DNA of 64,000 nt from Chloroflexota bacterium (GTDB lineage Bacteria; Chloroflexota; Limnocylindria; Limnocylindrales; CSP1-4), in assembly GCA_019637815.1 (NCBI GenBank), contig JAHBUZ010000009.1, forward strand, positions 90,134-154,133. Direction: 5' to 3'. Every line of letters begins with the position of its first letter. The stretch's first letter is position 1. Made by a program: the position numbers and the translations under genes. Shown in pieces: positions 18,429-25,343 of this stretch. A model generated the notes under the pieces. It saw nothing but the letters and a program-made list of their open reading frames with translations, did no database searches and had not been told where the DNA came from.

Positions 18429-18479
18429 AGCCTAGACAGGAATATTCCGTTCGTCAAGTATCGATGCAACATATGTTGT
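18429..18479 (-). promoter_or_regulatory. Promoter and palindromic operator of the second ABC/catabolic operon
   Basis: On the minus strand, -35 TTGACG (18457-18452) and -10 TAGGCT (18434-18429) are 17 bp apart. Ten bases upstream of the -35 is the perfect palindrome CAACATATGTTG (18467-18478). The same core with one base changed (CAACATTTGTTG) lies between -35 and -10 of the convergent operon at 3.77 kb. The shared site implies one regulator; the different placement (upstream versus within the promoter) may mean different strength or sign of control. Confidence 0.7.
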
Positions 18480-18520
18480 TCGATAGATGCGGGACCGGCA
18501 GCCGGCGGGTCGGCTGCGTC

Positions 18521-19429
18521 CTACTGCTGTTGCTGCATCTCCTGGAAGGGCGCCAGCGCGGACAGCTCGCCGCGACTCATGCCCACCTCCACGTCGAGAT
18601 GCTGCTCGCTCGTGCCGTAGTAGACGCCCCGCAGCGGCAGCACGTCGTCGTAGTCGCGGCCGTGGCCGATCTTGACGTGTCGCTCTCCGGCCGTGAGGTG
18701 GTTGGTCGGGTCGAGGGCCCACCAGCCCCAGCCGGGGATGGCGACCTCCAGCCACGCGTGGGTCTGCACCGTGACCTCGGCCGTCTCGGGCGCCTCGCCA
18801 TCGGTGCCATCCCGTGCGTAGAAGTAGCCGGAGACGTAGCGCGCCGGCACGCCCAGCGAGCGATACATCGCGAGACCAAGGTGGACGAAGTCCTGGCACA
18901 CGCCCATGCCACCTGTGAGCACCTCGCCCACATCGACGCCCACGTAGGTGTGCCCGGGACGATACGCCAGCGAGCCGTGCACGGTCGCATGCACCCGGTC
19001 GACCAGGTCGATCACGCAGCTCGCACCCTCTGCGGCGGTCCGGGCCAGCTCCGTGACCGAGGAGGGCATCCCGGCATGGCGCGTCGGCTGGAGGAACACC
19101 CAGTGGGCATCGCGGAAGTCGGGGGCGCGGAGCGCGTCGAGCCCATCGGTGACCTCGCCGGCGTCGGGTGCCGGTCGGGCGGTCGTCTCGACCGTCGAGC
19201 GCGCCACCACCCGCAGCTCCCGATGGCGATCACGGACACCCAGCTCGTCGACCCGGGTGCCCCAGGCATCGACATAGGTGGTCACGCGGGCCGATGGCTC
19301 GACATCCAGCTGATAGTCGAGCAGGCGCTGATGGGGGTCGCTGGTGGGACACGCGCGGAGCACGTTGTGGGAGTCCCAGGCCGGCTCGGGGTAGCGGAAC
19401 CGGCTGACATAGCGGATGGCGAGACGCAT
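18521..19429 (-). CDS. Transglutaminase-like cysteine protease-fold protein
   Basis: Protein of 302 residues. The N-terminal beta domain (MRLAIRYVSRFRYPEPAWDS) is the bacterial transglutaminase N-terminal type. The transglutaminase core has Cys178 (GGMGVCQDFVHLG), His224 (VQTHAWLEV) and Asp240 (ALDPTNH) as the catalytic triad. It is the last gene of a three-gene operon with alpha-E and circularly permuted ATP-grasp proteins, an association predicted in the literature to make or process a peptide-like amide metabolite. It probably hydrolyses or forms an amide bond on the product of the ATP-grasp enzyme. Six bases separate it from the alpha-E gene. Confidence 0.9.
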   Translation of the reverse strand: MRLAIRYVSRFRYPEPAWDSHNVLRACPTSDPHQRLLDYQLDVEPSARVTTYVDAWGTRVDELGVRDRHRELRVVARSTVETTARPAPDAGEVTDGLDALRAPDFRDAHWVFLQPTRHAGMPSSVTELARTAAEGASCVIDLVDRVHATVHGSLAYRPGHTYVGVDVGEVLTGGMGVCQDFVHLGLAMYRSLGVPARYVSGYFYARDGTDGEAPETAEVTVQTHAWLEVAIPGWGWWALDPTNHLTAGERHVKIGHGRDYDDVLPLRGVYYGTSEQHLDVEVGMSRGELSALAPFQEMQQQQ

Positions 19430-19435
19430 CGTGCT

Positions 19436-20380
19436 TCAGCCGGCCTCGTATGCGTGGAGGCCGAAGTCCACGTGCCGGAAGTAGTCCTCCTCGATGAGCC
19501 CGCCCAGCTCCTGGATGCCCGTCTCCACCTCCTCCAGGAAGTCCCGGAGCGCGGCGCCCTCCAGCTGGCGCGGCTCGGCGAACTCGACCGCGGACCGCAC
19601 CCGGCCCATCCCCCGCAGCGATGCCCGGCCGTACGGTCCGCGTGACAGCGACACGAGCTGCCGCTCCGCGACCTCCAGGCAGTAGAGGACGCTCCGGGGC
19701 AGCTCCCGGGAGCGGAGCAGGAACGGGATGACACGGCTGCCATCGAACATCGCGTGGTGCTCGCGCAGGTACGCCTCGTAGGCACCGACCGAGCGCAGCA
19801 CCTTGGTCCACTCCAGGAACCCGGCGGACCCCTCCATGCCCACGAGTCGGCGATGCCACACGGACAGCAGTCGCGCCGTGATGCCCGCCCGCTCCAGCAG
19901 CTGACCGAGGGCCAGGAACTGGTAGCCCTCGGAGCGCGGCATCGCCACGGTCGCGACGCCGATGACGGTCTGGCATCGACGCCGGATGAGCTCGCACAGC
20001 GCGTACGGCCGCGTCTCCAGTGCCCGACCGAGGTCCATCGCGGCGAGCTCGAGGTGGAACGCGTTGATCTCCTCCCACAGCTCGGTGGTGAGCCACTCAC
20101 GCACGCCGCGTGCGTTCTCGCGGGCATGACCGACGATCGAGGCCACCGAGCCGGGGTTCGTGCGGTCGGCCACGACGAAGCGTGCGACGCGGTCCCGGTC
20201 GATGCCCTCGCCCTCCTCGTCGAGATACAGCAGGGACAACAGCTCCGCCCACGGATCGCCGGCGCCCGCACCCGCCTCGAGGCTCGTGTGATAGGTCACG
20301 TTGAGGAGCCGCGCGGTGTCCTCCGCGCGCTCCATGTAGCGACCGATCCAGAACAGGTCCTCGGCATGCCGCGCGAGCAT
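19436..20380 (-). CDS. Alpha-E domain protein (DUF403)
   Basis: All-helical protein of 314 residues with the alpha-E hallmark at its start, MLARHAEDLFWIGRYMERAE, and later FLALGQLLERAGITAR. Function is unknown, but the family is nearly always encoded between an ATP-grasp ligase and a transglutaminase, as here. The start shares an A with the ATP-grasp stop (TGATG), so translation is coupled. I see no membrane segment or signal peptide. Confidence 0.92.
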   Translation of the reverse strand: MLARHAEDLFWIGRYMERAEDTARLLNVTYHTSLEAGAGAGDPWAELLSLLYLDEEGEGIDRDRVARFVVADRTNPGSVASIVGHARENARGVREWLTTELWEEINAFHLELAAMDLGRALETRPYALCELIRRRCQTVIGVATVAMPRSEGYQFLALGQLLERAGITARLLSVWHRRLVGMEGSAGFLEWTKVLRSVGAYEAYLREHHAMFDGSRVIPFLLRSRELPRSVLYCLEVAERQLVSLSRGPYGRASLRGMGRVRSAVEFAEPRQLEGAALRDFLEEVETGIQELGGLIEEDYFRHVDFGLHAYEAG

Positions 20381-21813
20381 CAGGCGAGCACCCAGGTGTC
20401 CTTGGAGCCGCCGCCCTGGGACGAGTTGACGATGAGGCTGCCCTCGCGCAGCGCCACGCGCGTGAGCCCACCCGGGATGACCTCCACGGTCTCGCCCTGG
20501 AGCACGAACGGCCGCAGGTCGATGTGTCGGGCCCGCAGGCCCTGGTCGGTCCAGGTGGGGTGGGTGGACAGCGCGATGACCTCCTGGGCGATGAACGAGC
20601 GCGGATCCGCCTGCAGGTTCGCCGCCACCTGGTCGAGCTCCTCGGCGCTGGCCGCCGGACCGATGACGATGCCGTAGCCGCCCGATTCGGTCGCCGGCTT
20701 GACGACCAGCTGATCGAGCCTCCCCAGGATCGCCTCCAGCTGGTCCGGCTCCCAGGGCAGGTACGTCGTGACGTTGGGGATGATGGGCTCCTCGCCGAGG
20801 TAGTGACGGATGAGCGCCGGCACGTACGGGTAGAGCGCCTTGTCATCGATGACGCCGTTGCCGATGGCGTTGGCCACGCTGACCCCGCCCGAGCGGATGA
20901 CCGACATCAGGCCCGGCACGCCCAGCAGCGACTCGGGCCGGAAGACCACCGGGTCGACGGAATCGTCGTTGACACGTCGATAGATGACGTCCACGCGCTG
21001 GAGGCCGCGGGTCGTGCGCATGTGGACCCGGCCGTCCTCGACGACGAGATCCCGCCCCTCGACCAGCTCGACGCCCATCTGGCGAGCGAGGAAGACATGC
21101 TCGAAGTAGGCGGAGTTGAAGACACCCGGCGTCAGCACCACCACCGTCGGGTCGTGGGCGTGCGATGGGGCGAGCTCCCGGAGCGTCCGCAGCAGGGACG
21201 CCCCGTAGTGATGGACCGGCCGCACCCGGTACGGCTCGAACGCGCTCGACAGGGCGCGGGTCATGGCGGCGCGGTTCTCGAGCACGTACGCGACGCCGGA
21301 CGGCACCCGCAGGTTGTCCTCCAGCACCCGGTAGGTGCCCTCGATGTCCCGCACCAGGTCGATGCCGCTCACGACGCAGCGCGCCCCGCGCACGTGGATG
21401 CCGATGGCTTCCCGGACATAGCCCGGCGACGATTCCACGAGCCAGCCCGGGATGACGCCGTCCCGGATGGCCGTGCGCTCGCCGACGTACAGGTCATCGA
21501 GGAACATGTCGAGGACGCGCACCCGCTGGGCGAGACCACGCTCGAGGTGCGACCACTCGTCCGCGGGGATGAGCCGTGGCACCAGGTCGAGGGGCCACGT
21601 CCGCTCCGTGCCCGCCTGGTGGCCGTAGACGTTGAACGTGATGCCCTGGCGGCGCAGGATCGAGCCGACCATGTCGGCGCGTGCCGTCATCTCCGTGGGG
21701 CCGAGCGCCTCCAGCCGGTCCAGGAGGCGCGCGTAGTGGGCGCGCGGTGACGCGTCACCGAAGACCTCGCAGAAGCCCGACGACTCGTAGTCGCGGAACA
21801 GCCCATCCGCCAT
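20380..21813 (-). CDS. Circularly permuted ATP-grasp protein
   Basis: Protein of 477 residues matching the DUF404/DUF407 circularly permuted ATP-grasp type 2 family: GTERTWPLDLVPRLIPADEW, VEDNLRVPSGVAYVLENR, VVVLTPGVFNSAYFEH, VVKPATESGGYGIVIG (the ATP-grasp loop) and the end SLIVNSSQGGGSKDTWVLA (each quoted as a short segment). These enzymes are predicted amide-bond ligases. First gene of the operon, with no good ribosome site before the ATG at 21813. A TACGAT -10-like hexamer lies eight bases upstream on the minus strand, so the message may be leaderless; that last point is inference. Confidence 0.9.
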   Translation of the reverse strand: MADGLFRDYESSGFCEVFGDASPRAHYARLLDRLEALGPTEMTARADMVGSILRRQGITFNVYGHQAGTERTWPLDLVPRLIPADEWSHLERGLAQRVRVLDMFLDDLYVGERTAIRDGVIPGWLVESSPGYVREAIGIHVRGARCVVSGIDLVRDIEGTYRVLEDNLRVPSGVAYVLENRAAMTRALSSAFEPYRVRPVHHYGASLLRTLRELAPSHAHDPTVVVLTPGVFNSAYFEHVFLARQMGVELVEGRDLVVEDGRVHMRTTRGLQRVDVIYRRVNDDSVDPVVFRPESLLGVPGLMSVIRSGGVSVANAIGNGVIDDKALYPYVPALIRHYLGEEPIIPNVTTYLPWEPDQLEAILGRLDQLVVKPATESGGYGIVIGPAASAEELDQVAANLQADPRSFIAQEVIALSTHPTWTDQGLRARHIDLRPFVLQGETVEVIPGGLTRVALREGSLIVNSSQGGGSKDTWVLA

Positions 21814-21840
21814 GTCGGCGGATCGTACCCGGTCGGGGAG

Positions 21841-22103
21841 GGGCCGCGGGGTGCCGATCGGGCATCGAGCGGTGTGCGGGACGGTTGCCGCAAGGCGGCG
21901 GTGTCGCGACGGAGCACGCGTGTGCGCCGAGTGTGGCCGATGCCGCGATGGGCGTGTGCGCGTGTGTCGCGGCGGAGGGGTGCGCGTCGGGTGTGGCCGA
22001 TGCCGCGATGGAGCGTGCGCGCGGGTCGTTTGCCGATGGCGTGTGCGCCCCTGTGGCCGTGGAGGGCGGGCGCGTCGGGCGTGGCCGATCCCGTGAGGGA
22101 CGT
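21841..22103. repeat. Degenerate 60-bp tandem repeats, non-coding
   Basis: Between the ATP-grasp gene and the IS element I see no credible gene. GTGTGGCCGATGCCGCGATG occurs at 21931-21950 and again at 21991-22010, exactly 60 bp apart inside two degenerate 60-bp units (21901-21960 and 21961-22020). A third, worn copy (GCGTGGCCGATCCCGTGAGG) is at about 22079. All reading frames are low-complexity Arg/His-rich. Confidence 0.7.
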
Positions 22104-22203
22104 GTAGCCGGTGTACTGCTCGAGGTGCACGCCCGGTGCTTCGGGCCGCTCGCCCGCGCGGTCGACATCAGGCGTAGCCGGTGTACTGCTCGAAGTGCAC
22201 GCC
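22104..22203 (-). repeat. Two copies of a GTACACCGGCTAC-type repeat, 70 bp apart
   Basis: A 30-bp direct repeat with one mismatch begins GTAGCCGGTGTACTGCTCGA; copies are at 22104-22133 and 22174-22203. On the complementary strand the core reads GTACACCGGCTAC. Two further copies in the opposite orientation lie right of the IS element at 24.04 and 24.11 kb. The core could form a weak GTGTAC/GTGCAC hairpin. Confidence 0.75.
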
Positions 22204-22273
22204 GAGTGACGCTCGGTGGGTCGATCGCGTGCCCAGATGTCGGCGCTGGACCGCCGAGTGATGCGCACGAGGA

Positions 22274-22301
22274 GTGTCCCGTGGAGTGGTGGGAATGAGC
22301 C
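22274..22301 (+). repeat. Left terminal inverted repeat of the IS256-family element
   Basis: 28 bp, identical to the reverse complement of 23836-23863. Begins GTGTCCCGTGGAGTGGTGGG and ends AATGAGCC. It fixes the left boundary of the element 116 bp before the transposase start. Confidence 0.93.
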
Positions 22302-22389
22302 GGGACCCCTGACGCGCTGGCCGAGCGTGCGAGGGGCCACCGGCGCGATGCTCAGCGTGTTCCTTCCGAGAGCACGAGGAGTCCCACCG

Positions 22390-23619
22390 ATGACCCTGCC
22401 CCAGTCTGCACTGTCCGAGCTGCTCGACGCCATCCGCGCGGGTGATGGCCTCGACCTCGCCCGCGAGGCGTTCCGGCTCGTCGCCCAGGAGCTCATCGAG
22501 CTCGAGGCGACCCAGGCGATCGGTGCCGCACGCCACGAGCGGACGGACACCCGGACCACCCATCGCAACGGCGCTCGCACCCGCCTCCTCTCGACCAGGG
22601 CGGGTGACGTGGAGCTGCGCATCCCGAAGCTGCGCGAGGGCAGCTTCTTCCCCTCGCTCCTGTCACCCCGCCGGCGCATCGACCAGGCGCTCTGGGCGGT
22701 GGTCATGGAGGCATACGTCCACGGCGTGTCGACGCGCAAGGTCGACGACCTCGTGGCGGCGCTCGGCATCGAGGCCGGCGTCAGCAAGAGCGAGGTGTCC
22801 CGCATCTGCGGCGCGCTCGACGCGACCGTCGGGTCGTTCCGCGAGCGGCCCCTCGACCATGTCGCGTTCCCGTACCTGTTCCTCGATGCCACCTACGTCA
22901 AGGCGCACCAGGGGGCGTCGGTCGTGTCCAAGGCCATCGTGGTGGCGACCGGCGTGACCGTCACGGGCGAGCGCGAGGTGCTCGGGCTCGACGTCGGCGA
23001 CAGCGAGGACGGTGCCTTCTGGGCGGCCTTCCTGCGCTCGCTCCGGGCGCGGGGCCTCGCCGGCGTGCGCCTCGTGGTGTCCGACGCCCACGAGGGGCTC
23101 AAGGGCGCCATCGGATCGGTCCTGCTCGGGGCCGCCTGGCAGCGCTGCCGGGTCCACTTCCTGCGCAACGTGCTGGCGCGGGTGCCCCGGGCGAGCGCCC
23201 AGATGGTGCTCGCCGCGATCCGCACGATCTTCGCTCAGCCCGACGGGGCCGCCTGCCGGGCGCAGCTCGACGAGGTGGCCGCCAAGCTGGCGCCCGGCTT
23301 CCCGGTCGTGGCGGCCATGCTCCTCGACGCCCGTGAGGACCTCCTCGCCTTCACGGCCTTCCCGGTCGCCCACTGGCGCAAGGTCTGGAGCACCAACCCG
23401 CTGGAGCGGGTGAACAAGGAGATCAAGCGCCGCACCGACGTGGTCGGCATCTTCCCGAACGAGGCAGCCGTCCTGCGTCTCGCGGGTGCCGTCCTGCTGG
23501 AGATCCACGACGAGTGGCAGGTGGCCGACCGGCGCTACCTGTCGGAGGGGTCGATGGCCCTCCTCGATGGCGCCACGGACGTCATCGGGTCGGCGGACGC
23601 CTTCCTCCTGGCATCCTGA
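22390..23619 (+). CDS. IS256-family transposase
   Basis: Transposase of 409 residues, the usual length for the family (about 400). The DDE catalytic residues fit D166 (FLDATYVK), D232 (VVSDAHEGLK) and E339 (STNPLERVNKEIKRR). The C(2)H-like CRVHFLRNVL segment after the second Asp is also typical. ATG 22390 starts MTLPQSAL; earlier in-frame starts would run through the terminal repeat and are rejected. The gene appears intact, so the element could still move. Confidence 0.95.
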   Translation: MTLPQSALSELLDAIRAGDGLDLAREAFRLVAQELIELEATQAIGAARHERTDTRTTHRNGARTRLLSTRAGDVELRIPKLREGSFFPSLLSPRRRIDQALWAVVMEAYVHGVSTRKVDDLVAALGIEAGVSKSEVSRICGALDATVGSFRERPLDHVAFPYLFLDATYVKAHQGASVVSKAIVVATGVTVTGEREVLGLDVGDSEDGAFWAAFLRSLRARGLAGVRLVVSDAHEGLKGAIGSVLLGAAWQRCRVHFLRNVLARVPRASAQMVLAAIRTIFAQPDGAACRAQLDEVAAKLAPGFPVVAAMLLDAREDLLAFTAFPVAHWRKVWSTNPLERVNKEIKRRTDVVGIFPNEAAVLRLAGAVLLEIHDEWQVADRRYLSEGSMALLDGATDVIGSADAFLLAS

Positions 23620-23805
23620 TGGGGTATCGGGACACCACCCGGGACCCGAACGGGCGTCCTGGGGCTTCCTGCGCGGCCGTTCCCATCAGCGATGATCGAT
23701 ATGGCGGTCCCATCGACGACCTGGCCGCTGCCGGGCATCATGGACCGCACATCGGACGAGGAGGTGGACGAGAGCCGGACCGCTGCGCCGCATGACGGCG
23801 CCCTG

Positions 23806-23827
23806 ACGACCCCCCGCTGAGGGTCGT
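23806..23827 (+). terminator. Hairpin near the right end of the IS element
   Basis: ACGACCC (23806-23812) pairs with GGGTCGT (23821-23827) across an 8-nt loop, 187 bp after the transposase stop and just before the right terminal repeat. It may end the transposase message or block entry of outside transcripts. No T-run is seen. Confidence 0.45.
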
Positions 23828-23835
23828 GCCGAGCA

Positions 23836-23863
23836 GGCTCATTCCCACCACTCCACGGGACAC
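23836..23863 (-). repeat. Right terminal inverted repeat of the IS256-family element
   Basis: 28-bp perfect reverse complement of 22274-22301. It fixes the right boundary of the element. Confidence 0.93.
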
Positions 23864-24037
23864 CATCCGAGTGCGCACGTGGCGCCAGGGTCCCTCGTCC
23901 ATCCCGTCAAGTGCTGCCAGGGTCCGCCTTGGGGTGGAACCGACCGCCGCACCGTTCGCTTGGCGGCCCCGGTGACGTCAGCAGCGCTCCGATCGGCGTC
24001 CTGGCGGGGTCCGGGAACGGTCGCGCTGGCATCGCAA

Positions 24038-24135
24038 CAGTACACGGGCTATGGCGTCGGGCACGCTTCCTGCGCCGCCCGCGACTCGCGCCCTGGGCAC
24101 ACCCGCAGCCGTACACGGGCTATGGCTGTCGGCGC
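24038..24135 (+). repeat. Two GTACACGGGCTATGGC repeats, 71 bp apart
   Basis: GTACACGGGCTATGGC occurs at 24040-24055 and 24111-24126. These match the complementary strand of the repeats at 22.10 and 22.17 kb (GTACACCGGCTAC), so the IS element lies between two pairs of inverted copies, each pair spaced about 70 bp. Together with the flanks, 23864-24285 holds no credible gene. Confidence 0.72.
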
Positions 24136-24153
24136 TCGGTTACGGGCGTCAGT

Positions 24154-24240
24154 GCGCTCAGGGCTCAGCGCGAGGCACGAGGCGAGGCGCTCAGGGCTCA
24201 GCGCGAGGCGCGGGCACTCAGCGCGGGACACGAAGCGCGG
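24154..24240. repeat. 33-bp tandem repeat, non-coding
   Basis: GCGCTCAGGGCTCAGCGCGA occurs at 24154-24173 and 24187-24206, 33 bp apart; a third worn unit (GCACTCAGCGCGGGACAC) follows from about 24214. It sits between the IS flank and the 3' end of the toxin gene. Function unknown; it resembles replication-slippage repeats. Confidence 0.7.
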
Positions 24241-24285
24241 CACAGAGGGCGCGAGGCAGGACCTGCGACCCCCGAGACGCAGGGG

Positions 24286-24633
24286 TCAGAGCGCCAGGTG
24301 GAGGCGGAGCGCCGTGTCGATGCGTTCCATGGTCTCGCCGGAGACCGTGCCCAGCCGGGTGCCCATCCGCGCATACGCGACGGAGCGCACCTGCTCCGCC
24401 TGCGCCTTGGAGTCACGGGAGAGCCCGCCTTCGCCAGCGGGGATCCGGACCTGGAAGGGGTACACCCGCTCGACGTTGCTGGTGATCGGGACGATCGTGA
24501 CCACCCCGCGGCCGAGACGCGCGGCCGTCATGTTCGCACCGTCGTTGCTGACGACGATCGCCGGCCGCTGTCTGCCCGCCTCGGAGCCGACCACCGGATC
24601 GAGGTCCACCCAGTGGATGTCACCGCGATTCAT
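24286..24633 (-). CDS. MazF/PemK-type toxin (endoribonuclease)
   Basis: Protein of 115 residues starting MNRGDIHWVDLDPVVGSEAG, then RQRPAIVVSNDGAN, VTIVPITSNVERVYPF and LSRDSKAQAEQVRSV. These are the conserved strands of the MazF/PemK fold, including the usual Arg and Ser/Thr of the RNA-cleavage site (QRPAIVVS). Family members cut mRNA at short motifs. The ATG at 24633 overlaps the antitoxin stop (ATGA). The longer frame to 24696 would overlap most of the end of the antitoxin and is rejected. Confidence 0.9.
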   Translation of the reverse strand: MNRGDIHWVDLDPVVGSEAGRQRPAIVVSNDGANMTAARLGRGVVTIVPITSNVERVYPFQVRIPAGEGGLSRDSKAQAEQVRSVAYARMGTRLGTVSGETMERIDTALRLHLAL

Positions 24634-24854
24634 CGGTCGACGAGCCCGTCCGATGCCAGCGACTCCCAGGCCTCCGCCGCTCCCGATGCCGCCCACTCAT
24701 CCCATGCGTGCTCGTATGCCCCGCCGAGCTCAGCGGCCCGGAGCAGGCGGACCGCGCGGTGGACCGCGGCCGATCGCGAATCGAGATCGCGCTCGCGCGC
24801 ATACGCATCGAGGAACTCGACATCCTCGCCGGGCAGGCTCACGCTGATCTTCAT
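24630..24854 (-). CDS. MazE-like ribbon-helix-helix antitoxin
   Basis: Protein of 74 residues with an N-terminal ribbon-helix-helix (MKISVSLPGEDVEFLDAYAR) and an acidic, Trp-containing C-terminus (AWDEWAASGAAEAWESLA) of the kind that wraps the toxin. It is upstream of and overlaps the toxin gene, the standard antitoxin-first order. It should neutralise the toxin and repress the operon by binding the palindrome just upstream. Confidence 0.87.
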   Translation of the reverse strand: MKISVSLPGEDVEFLDAYARERDLDSRSAAVHRAVRLLRAAELGGAYEHAWDEWAASGAAEAWESLASDGLVDR

Positions 24855-24890
24855 ACCTCGATACTACCATCGGTAGGAACAGGGTCATAC
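24855..24890 (-). promoter_or_regulatory. Palindromic operator upstream of the toxin-antitoxin operon
   Basis: CTACC-ATC-GGTAG (24864-24876) is a perfect inverted repeat ten bases before the antitoxin ATG, next to a partial one (CATACCTCGATAC at 24852-24864). GAGGTATG also supplies the ribosome site. It is the likely autoregulatory site for the MazE-like protein. Confidence 0.6.
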
Positions 24891-24980
24891 CATGACACGT
24901 CGAGTGGGGTCGCCCGTCGCGCGTCGCCCGTCGGTCGGCGTCGCCGATCACCATCCGTTCGGGACGCTCGCGGTACCCTG

Positions 24981-25343
24981 ATGGCCATGCCCGCCAACGC
25001 ATACGGTCTGCTGGCCCTCTTCCTCGTCCTGTCCGTGATCATCGGTGCGGGCGTGAGCGTCATGGTCGGTCCGCGGCGCCCTGGGCGGCGGGGTGTCCTC
25101 CTTGCGATCCTGCCCATCCTCGGGGCGGTCATCGCGTTCGACTGGATCGGTCATCGGAGCGGCCTGGAGCTGGGGCCCACCGTGGAGCTGCTCGGCTACC
25201 GCGTGGCCATCGTCCAGGATGTCATCGCCGGGTTCATCGGGGCGTTCGTGGTGGCCATCGCGCAGCGTCTCGTGCTGGATCGGCGATCCGGCAGCGCCTC
25301 GACGCCGGGGGCCGCCGATGGGGCGGGGGACACCACGGGCTGA
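24981..25343 (+). CDS. Small three-helix membrane protein of unknown function
   Basis: Protein of 120 residues with three hydrophobic stretches (GLLALFLVLSVIIGAGVSVM, GVLLAILPILGAVIAF and IVQDVIAGFIGAFVVAIAQ) and a hydrophilic tail. I do not recognise the family. ATG 24981 is preceded by GGTACCCTG; there is a second ATG two codons on. Its stop overlaps the dehydrogenase start (TGATG), so they are probably co-transcribed. Confidence 0.65.
   Translation: MAMPANAYGLLALFLVLSVIIGAGVSVMVGPRRPGRRGVLLAILPILGAVIAFDWIGHRSGLELGPTVELLGYRVAIVQDVIAGFIGAFVVAIAQRLVLDRRSGSASTPGAADGAGDTTG

Larger units (their letters stand above)
22274..23863 (+). mobile_element. IS256-family insertion sequence, complete
   Basis: A 1590-bp element bounded by 28-bp perfect terminal inverted repeats starting GTGTCCCGTGGAGTGGTGGG (left 22274-22301, right complement 23836-23863). 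It contains one intact transposase gene on the plus strand and a hairpin near its right end. The 8 bp next to each end (CACGAGGA and CATCCGAG) do not match, so no target-site duplication remains; CCGAGTG...GCGCACG is found near both sides but not abutting. Element and ends are directly visible; the family is from the transposase. Confidence 0.93.

Noticed and set aside
22104..22203. Two 30-bp direct repeats with a 40-bp spacer that look like a minimal CRISPR array
   Set aside because: Only two copies, mismatched, no leader or cas genes, and the same motif recurs inverted on the other side of the IS element.
22266..23871. Target-site duplication of the IS256-family element
   Set aside because: The abutting 8-mers differ (CACGAGGA and CATCCGAG); nearby CCGAGTG/GCGCACG words do not touch the ends.
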